DNA of 10,780 nt from Burkholderiales bacterium. Its GTDB lineage: Bacteria > Pseudomonadota > Gammaproteobacteria > Burkholderiales > Burkholderiaceae. Positions 7,055 to 10,780 of the stretch are shown piece by piece (positions within the stretch are counted from its first letter, which is position 1; each line of letters opens with the position of its first letter). The stretch lies in contig CAHJWV010000625.1 in NCBI GenBank assembly GCA_903643055.1, forward strand, positions 1 to 10,780. Reading direction: 5' to 3'. The notes beneath the pieces were generated by a model that saw only the letters and a list, made by a program, of their open reading frames with translations, was not told the DNA's origin and did no database searches. Both the position numbers and the translations under genes were made by a program.

Positions 7055-8178
7055 ATGATGTTTTCTTTGCTTCTCAAACCCTCCCGCCTGGCGCGCGCCG
7101 CCTGCCTGGGCCTGCCGCTCGCGTTGGCCGCTTGTGGCGGCTCGTCGAACGACAACACGCCAGCCCCCGCGGCCCCGGCGGCAGCACCGTTCAGCGTCAT
7201 CAGCAGCAGCATCGTCGGCGGTACGCTGTCACAAAAGCAATTCGCCTCGGCCGCTGCAGGCTTCGGCTGCACCGGAGGCAACCTGTCGCCGCAGCTGTCG
7301 TGGAGCCACCTGCCGGCCGGCACCAAGAGCCTGGCGATCACGATGCACGACCGCGACGCGCCCACCGGCTCCGGCTTCTGACATTGGGTGTCGCCGACAT
7401 CCCGGCAACGCTGAACGAGCTGGCCGAAGGCGCGGTCAAGCCCACCGCCGCCTGGGCCGGCCAGAACGACACCGGCCAGACCGGTTACCTCGGCGCCTGC
7501 CCTTCGGCCGGGCAGATCCACCGCTATGACATCACCGTGCATGCCTTGAGCGTCGAACACATTGGCGACACCCTGCCCGCCGATGCCAGCCCGGCGCTGG
7601 TGACCTTCGCGGTGCGCGGCAAGAGCCTGGGCAGCGCAACGCTGACCGCCAATGCCGGCACCGGTACGCTGGGCGGCGGCACGCCCGAGGCCACGCCCGC
7701 CGGCTTCGTGCTGAGCAGCAGCGACGCCGCCAACGGCAGCTTCGCCAACCCGCACTTCGCACCGACCGCCGCCGGCCTCGGCTGTGATGGCGGCAACTGT
7801 CGCCCCAACTCAGCTGGAGCGGCGCACCGGCCGGTACGAAGAGCTTCGCCGTGACGATGCACGACCCCGACCGGCTCCGGCTGGTGGCCCTGGGTGCTGG
7901 CCGACCTGCCCGCCGGGGCGCTGACGCTCGCCACCAACGCTAGCGCCACGCCTGCCGCCGGCACACCGCGGTGCGCAACGACGGCGGGCAAGCGGTGTAC
8001 GGCGGCATCTGCCCACCGGCCGGCTCGACCCCATCACTACCTCGTGACGGTGCATGCGCTGGGCGTCGATTCGCTGGCCACGCTGCTGCCACCGAACCCC
8101 AGCGCGGCGATGGTCGGCTTCTTCATCAACAACACCCGCCTCGGCAAGGCCAGCCTGACGGTGCTCGGTAAGCACTGA
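7055..8178 (+). pseudogene. Decayed lipoprotein with two tandem PEBP (YbhB/YbcL-like) domains
   Basis: The start has a good ribosome site and encodes a lipoprotein signal peptide with lipobox LAAC (cysteine about residue 28), then an Ala/Pro linker. Domain 1 (about 7190-7660) shows [10 protein letters not shown] and [12 protein letters not shown], typical of phosphatidylethanolamine-binding proteins, then hits TGA at 7379-7381 where a Trp codon is expected. Domain 2 (about 7704-8178) repeats the pattern. Frame breaks, judged from where family motifs jump frame: one base lost near 7380-7391; one lost after 7797; eight lost around 7869; one lost near 7966-7971; two lost (or one gained) near 8031. 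The last frame ends with TGA 8176-8178. Rebuilt, it would be a protein of about 375 residues. Bacterial PEBP proteins have poorly known roles. Five breaks in 700 bp beside intact neighbours argue for true decay over sequencing error, but the latter is not excluded. Confidence 0.85.
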
Positions 8179-8237
8179 AACGCACCGAAGTCGGCAAGGC
8201 TCGAATCGAATCGAACCGAGCACTGCCGCCTGCAAAG

Positions 8238-8277
8238 GCCGCTTCGCCTGGCAACAGGCGAGGCGGCTCTTTTTCTT
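8238..8277 (+). terminator. Intrinsic (Rho-independent) terminator
   Basis: Arms GCCGCTTCGCCTG (8238-8250) and CAGGCGAGGCGGC (8255-8267) pair over 13 bp with a single G-U wobble, closed by a GCAA tetraloop, and are followed by TCTTTTTCTT (8268-8277). It lies 60 bp after the last stop of the broken PEBP gene, marks the end of that transcription unit, and separates it from the sensor kinase. Confidence 0.92.
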
Positions 8278-8369
8278 GCCGAGGCCTCTGCGCGCCTCCA
8301 AGCTCCTCCGGGCTCACCCCGTTATCACCGGAGCCTGGCGGCTTCGGTCGCTGGCCTCACGCACAGGCA

Positions 8370-8397
8370 TCATCCCGCAGGCCTCATCCCGCAGGCC
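8370..8397. repeat. Perfect 14-bp tandem repeat, two copies
   Basis: TCATCCCGCAGGCC occurs at 8370-8383 and again at 8384-8397. A decayed continuation (TCACGCAGGC, 8401-8410) follows. It sits in non-coding DNA about 120 bp before the sensor kinase start. Each unit is not itself palindromic. It could be a slippage product or a pair of binding sites for a regulator. Confidence 0.75.
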
Positions 8398-8517
8398 AGG
8401 TCACGCAGGCAAGGCCACGCGCAAACGCGGCAGAGCCCTCGAACTCGGCGCAGGCCGCCACCGCCGGTAACATCCAGCGCGGTGGCACGTGCAGCCCCGG
8501 GATCAAGAGCCTCTTCG

Positions 8518-10780
8518 ATGCGAACTTCACCGTTACGAAAACTGCGGCAATGGGGAATGGCGGCAGGGATCGCGCTGCTCGCAGCCGCGCTGCGGCTGCT
8601 GGCCGGGCCGCTGTTGGGCCAGCAGATGCCCTTCGTGCTGGCCTTTGTCGCGGTCGTGCTGTCGAGCCTGTGGTGGGGCACCGGCGCCGGGCTCGTGGCG
8701 GCGATGGTCAGCGCGGCCGCAGCAGCCAGCCGCTTTCTGCCGCCCGACGCCACCGGCTCCGATTTACCGATCCAGCTGGGCGGTTTTCTGTTGGCCTCGG
8801 CCTTCATTGCGCTGCTGTGCGGCCAGTGGGCCGGGCAGGTCGGCCGGCAAGTGGGCCGCCAAATCAACGATCCGGTGAGCACGATCGGTGGACCTCCAAC
8901 GACACCGAACGAGACGCCCCACACCGTTCCCGAGACGCCGCTGACGGCCTGGCTGCGTGCCGTCCTGTGGGGTGCCTTCCTGGTACCGACGATCGCCTTT
9001 CTCATGGTCGCGTGGTGGGGCTTCGAGCGCGCGCAGACCGATGCGCGGGCCGCCGCCTCCCATGCCAGCCATCTCGCGCTGGAACATGCGCAGCACACCT
9101 TGCAGGTCGCCGAGGAAGTCGGCCGGCGGGCCGACCAGGCCGCCCTTGGTCATGACGACAGCCTGCGCCGCAGCGAGCCCGCGATCCGCCAGCGGCTGAC
9201 CGACATCGTCGCCGGCCTGCCATCGGTCGTGAACCTCAACATCTGGAACCGGGACGGCTTGCTGCTGGCCACCAGCGAAACCGTGCCGCAGCAGCCCGGC
9301 TCGATCATCGCCGACCGCCCGTACTTTCAACAGCAGCGCGACGCACCGGTACCGGTGGGTATCAGCAAAGTGATGATCGGCCGGCAAAGCAAGCGCGAGT
9401 TGATGAACTTGACGCTTCGCCGCAGCAGCAGCGATGGCGCGTTCAACGGCATCATCGCGGTTGCGCTCGCGCCGCAGTTCTTCCGCGATTACTACCGCGC
9501 GCTGCTGGCCGAGCAGCCGCAGCTCGAAGCCTTCGGGCTGATCCGCACCGATGGCGAAATCCTGGCCCGCTGGCCGCCAAGCCCCGAGGGCATCACGCGC
9601 CTGCACCCCGACAGCCCGGCGCTGCGCGCGGTGCAGGGTGGCGCGGCCTCCGGCGTCGTCAACATCGGCGCGTCACCGGGCCGCGAAGCGCGGCTGGTCA
9701 GCTTTCGCCGGCTCGACCATTACCCCGTCTACGTCGTGGCCAGCTTCAGCCGCTCGGCGGCCTATGCCGGCTGGCTGCGCTTCCTGGGCCTGCTCGCCGC
9801 CATCCTCGGGCCGGTCACTGCAGTGCTGGTGTTCGTGACCTGGGTGGCGCTGAAAAAGACCCGCCATGAGCAAGCCACTTTTGCCGAACTGCAGGAAGAG
9901 ATCCGCCGCCGCGGCCATGCGGAGCGCAGCATGCTGGAGAACCAGAAGCTGGAGACGCTGGCGGTGCTGTCCGGCGGCGTCGCCCACGATTTCAACAACC
10001 TGCTGGCGATCGTCAGCGCGAGCCTGCATGTGCACAAGCGCAAGCATCCGCAAGTCGCCGAAGAGCCGCAGATGCATGCGATGGGGCGCGCGGTGGAGTC
10101 AGGCGTGCGCCTGACGCGGCAGCTGCTGTCGTTCTCACGCAAGCAGGCGCTGAAGCCGGAGACCGTGCACCTTCAAACCTGGCTGCCAAACGCAGAAGTT
10201 TTGTTTCGAACTTCCGTCGGTTCGGTGCTGCGCTGCGAAGTGGCGGTGGCGCCCGACACCGCAGCGATCAGCGTCGACCTGGCCGAGTTGGAGCTTGCGA
10301 TCATCAACCTGGCGCTGAACGCGAAACACGCCAGCCCCGACGGCGGCAGCTTCCAACTGACGGCCCGCAACGCCCGGCCCGACGAAGGCCCGGCAGCACG
10401 CTTTGTCGTGATCGAGGCGAAAGACGAAGGCATCGGCATTCCAGCCGACGTGCTGCCGCGCATCCTCGAACCCTTCTTCACGACACGGGCACGCGGCGTC
10501 GGCTCCGGCCTGGGGCTGAGCCAGGTCAACGGCCTGTGCAGCCAGGCGGGCGGCTTCGTGCGCATCGAGAGCACCGTCGGCGCCGGCACCACGGTGCGGC
10601 TGTTCTTCCCGGCCACCACCGACGCCGCCCTGCCGGCGGCCGATGCGCCCGAGCCGGCCGTCAGCTCATTGAGCGGGCGCGTGCTGCTGGTCGAAGACAA
10701 CGTGGAGGTCGCCGCCTCGCTGACGGTGATGCTGCGCGGTGTCGGCCTCGACGTGATCCCGGCGGCCGATGCCCGCAGCG
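8518..10780 (+). CDS. Membrane-bound hybrid sensor histidine kinase (cut by the right edge)
   Basis: The frame is open from ATG 8518 to the window end (754 codons). Order: DUF4118-like membrane block (about 13-105, three hydrophobic stretches, with PFVLAFVAVVLSSLWWG); Pro/Thr-rich linker (117-141); membrane helix (147-168); Cache-like extracytoplasmic sensor (about 169-418, with ADRPYFQ at 265-271); membrane helix (about 421-445); short coiled linker; HisKA domain with phospho-acceptor H490 in GGVAHDFNN; HATPase domain with N601, DEGIGIP (636-642) and GSGLGL (662-667); start of a receiver domain with VLLVEDN (722-728). The receiver phospho-acceptor Asp lies beyond the edge. All kinase boxes are intact, so autophosphorylation on H490 and transfer to its own receiver is expected. 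The ligand is unknown. No strong ribosome site precedes ATG 8518; a GTG at 8482 in the same frame is an alternative. It has its own unit after the terminator; link to the nitrate genes is not shown. Confidence 0.9.
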   Translation, partial: MRTSPLRKLRQWGMAAGIALLAAALRLLAGPLLGQQMPFVLAFVAVVLSSLWWGTGAGLVAAMVSAAAAASRFLPPDATGSDLPIQLGGFLLASAFIALLCGQWAGQVGRQVGRQINDPVSTIGGPPTTPNETPHTVPETPLTAWLRAVLWGAFLVPTIAFLMVAWWGFERAQTDARAAASHASHLALEHAQHTLQVAEEVGRRADQAALGHDDSLRRSEPAIRQRLTDIVAGLPSVVNLNIWNRDGLLLATSETVPQQPGSIIADRPYFQQQRDAPVPVGISKVMIGRQSKRELMNLTLRRSSSDGAFNGIIAVALAPQFFRDYYRALLAEQPQLEAFGLIRTDGEILARWPPSPEGITRLHPDSPALRAVQGGAASGVVNIGASPGREARLVSFRRLDHYPVYVVASFSRSAAYAGWLRFLGLLAAILGPVTAVLVFVTWVALKKTRHEQATFAELQEEIRRRGHAERSMLENQKLETLAVLSGGVAHDFNNLLAIVSASLHVHKRKHPQVAEEPQMHAMGRAVESGVRLTRQLLSFSRKQALKPETVHLQTWLPNAEVLFRTSVGSVLRCEVAVAPDTAAISVDLAELELAIINLALNAKHASPDGGSFQLTARNARPDEGPAARFVVIEAKDEGIGIPADVLPRILEPFFTTRARGVGSGLGLSQVNGLCSQAGGFVRIESTVGAGTTVRLFFPATTDAALPAADAPEPAVSSLSGRVLLVEDNVEVAASLTVMLRGVGLDVIPAADARS

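Larger units (their letters stand above)
8179..8517. other. Gene-free stretch between the pseudogene and the sensor kinase
   Basis: About 340 bp hold a strong terminator (8238-8277) and a 14-bp tandem repeat (8370-8397), listed separately. No open frame here resembles a known family. No clear promoter for the sensor kinase is seen, although one must lie between the terminator and 8518. Confidence 0.6.

Noticed and set aside
7379..7381. TGA as a recoded (selenocysteine or readthrough) codon in the PEBP lipoprotein
   Set aside because: The frame also shifts within 12 bases and several more breaks follow, so recoding of this one codon would not restore the protein.
8370..8397. CRISPR-like repeats
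   Set aside because: Two directly abutting 14-mers without spacers; no cas genes.
8764..9606. Minus-strand open frame opposite the sensor kinase (280 codons)
   Set aside because: It lies wholly inside the kinase gene, whose domains are clear; no family match.

Overview
This 10.8 kb window comes from a GC-rich (roughly two-thirds G+C by eye) proteobacterial chromosome. The protein sequences and the gene order (a PP2C-type phosphatase/kinase gene diverging from nirB-nirD-nasA) fit a betaproteobacterium of the order Burkholderiales, perhaps the Leptothrix/Rubrivivax side. That placement is inference from family resemblance; there is no rRNA or marker gene to prove it.

Left part (1-6104): assimilatory nitrate reduction. 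A gene cut by the left edge runs leftwards from 163 and starts with a PP2C phosphatase fold. It is most likely the bifunctional Ser/Thr phosphatase-kinase often found beside nitrate assimilation genes. Only 67 bp away, nirB (NADH-dependent siroheme nitrite reductase, large subunit) runs rightwards. It is followed by nirD (Rieske-type small subunit) and nasA (molybdopterin nitrate reductase with its own C-terminal [2Fe-2S] domain). Together they would take nitrate to nitrite (NasA) and nitrite to ammonium (NirBD) in the cytoplasm, with NADH entering through the FAD domain of NirB. The nirB-nirD gap holds an unusual 62-nt tract without a single A, built partly of short repeats.

Middle part (6105-8277): housekeeping gene and a wreck. 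rsuA encodes the 16S rRNA pseudouridine-516 synthase and looks intact. Downstream lies a decayed gene for a lipoprotein with two tandem PEBP (YbhB/YbcL-type) domains. Its reading frame is broken at five places, with an early stop at 7379-7381, while family motifs continue in other frames up to 8178. A strong intrinsic terminator follows at 8238-8277.

Right part (8278-10780): after a gene-free stretch with a perfect 14-bp tandem repeat, an intact open frame starts at 8518 and runs off the right edge. It encodes a membrane-bound hybrid sensor histidine kinase: a DUF4118-like membrane block, a Cache-like periplasmic sensor, an HDFNN-type kinase core and the beginning of a receiver domain.

No RNA gene, CRISPR array, insertion sequence or integrase was seen. 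I found no clearly new system. The most interesting points are the signalling protein diverging from the nitrate genes, the A-free tract before nirD, and the broken two-domain PEBP lipoprotein.
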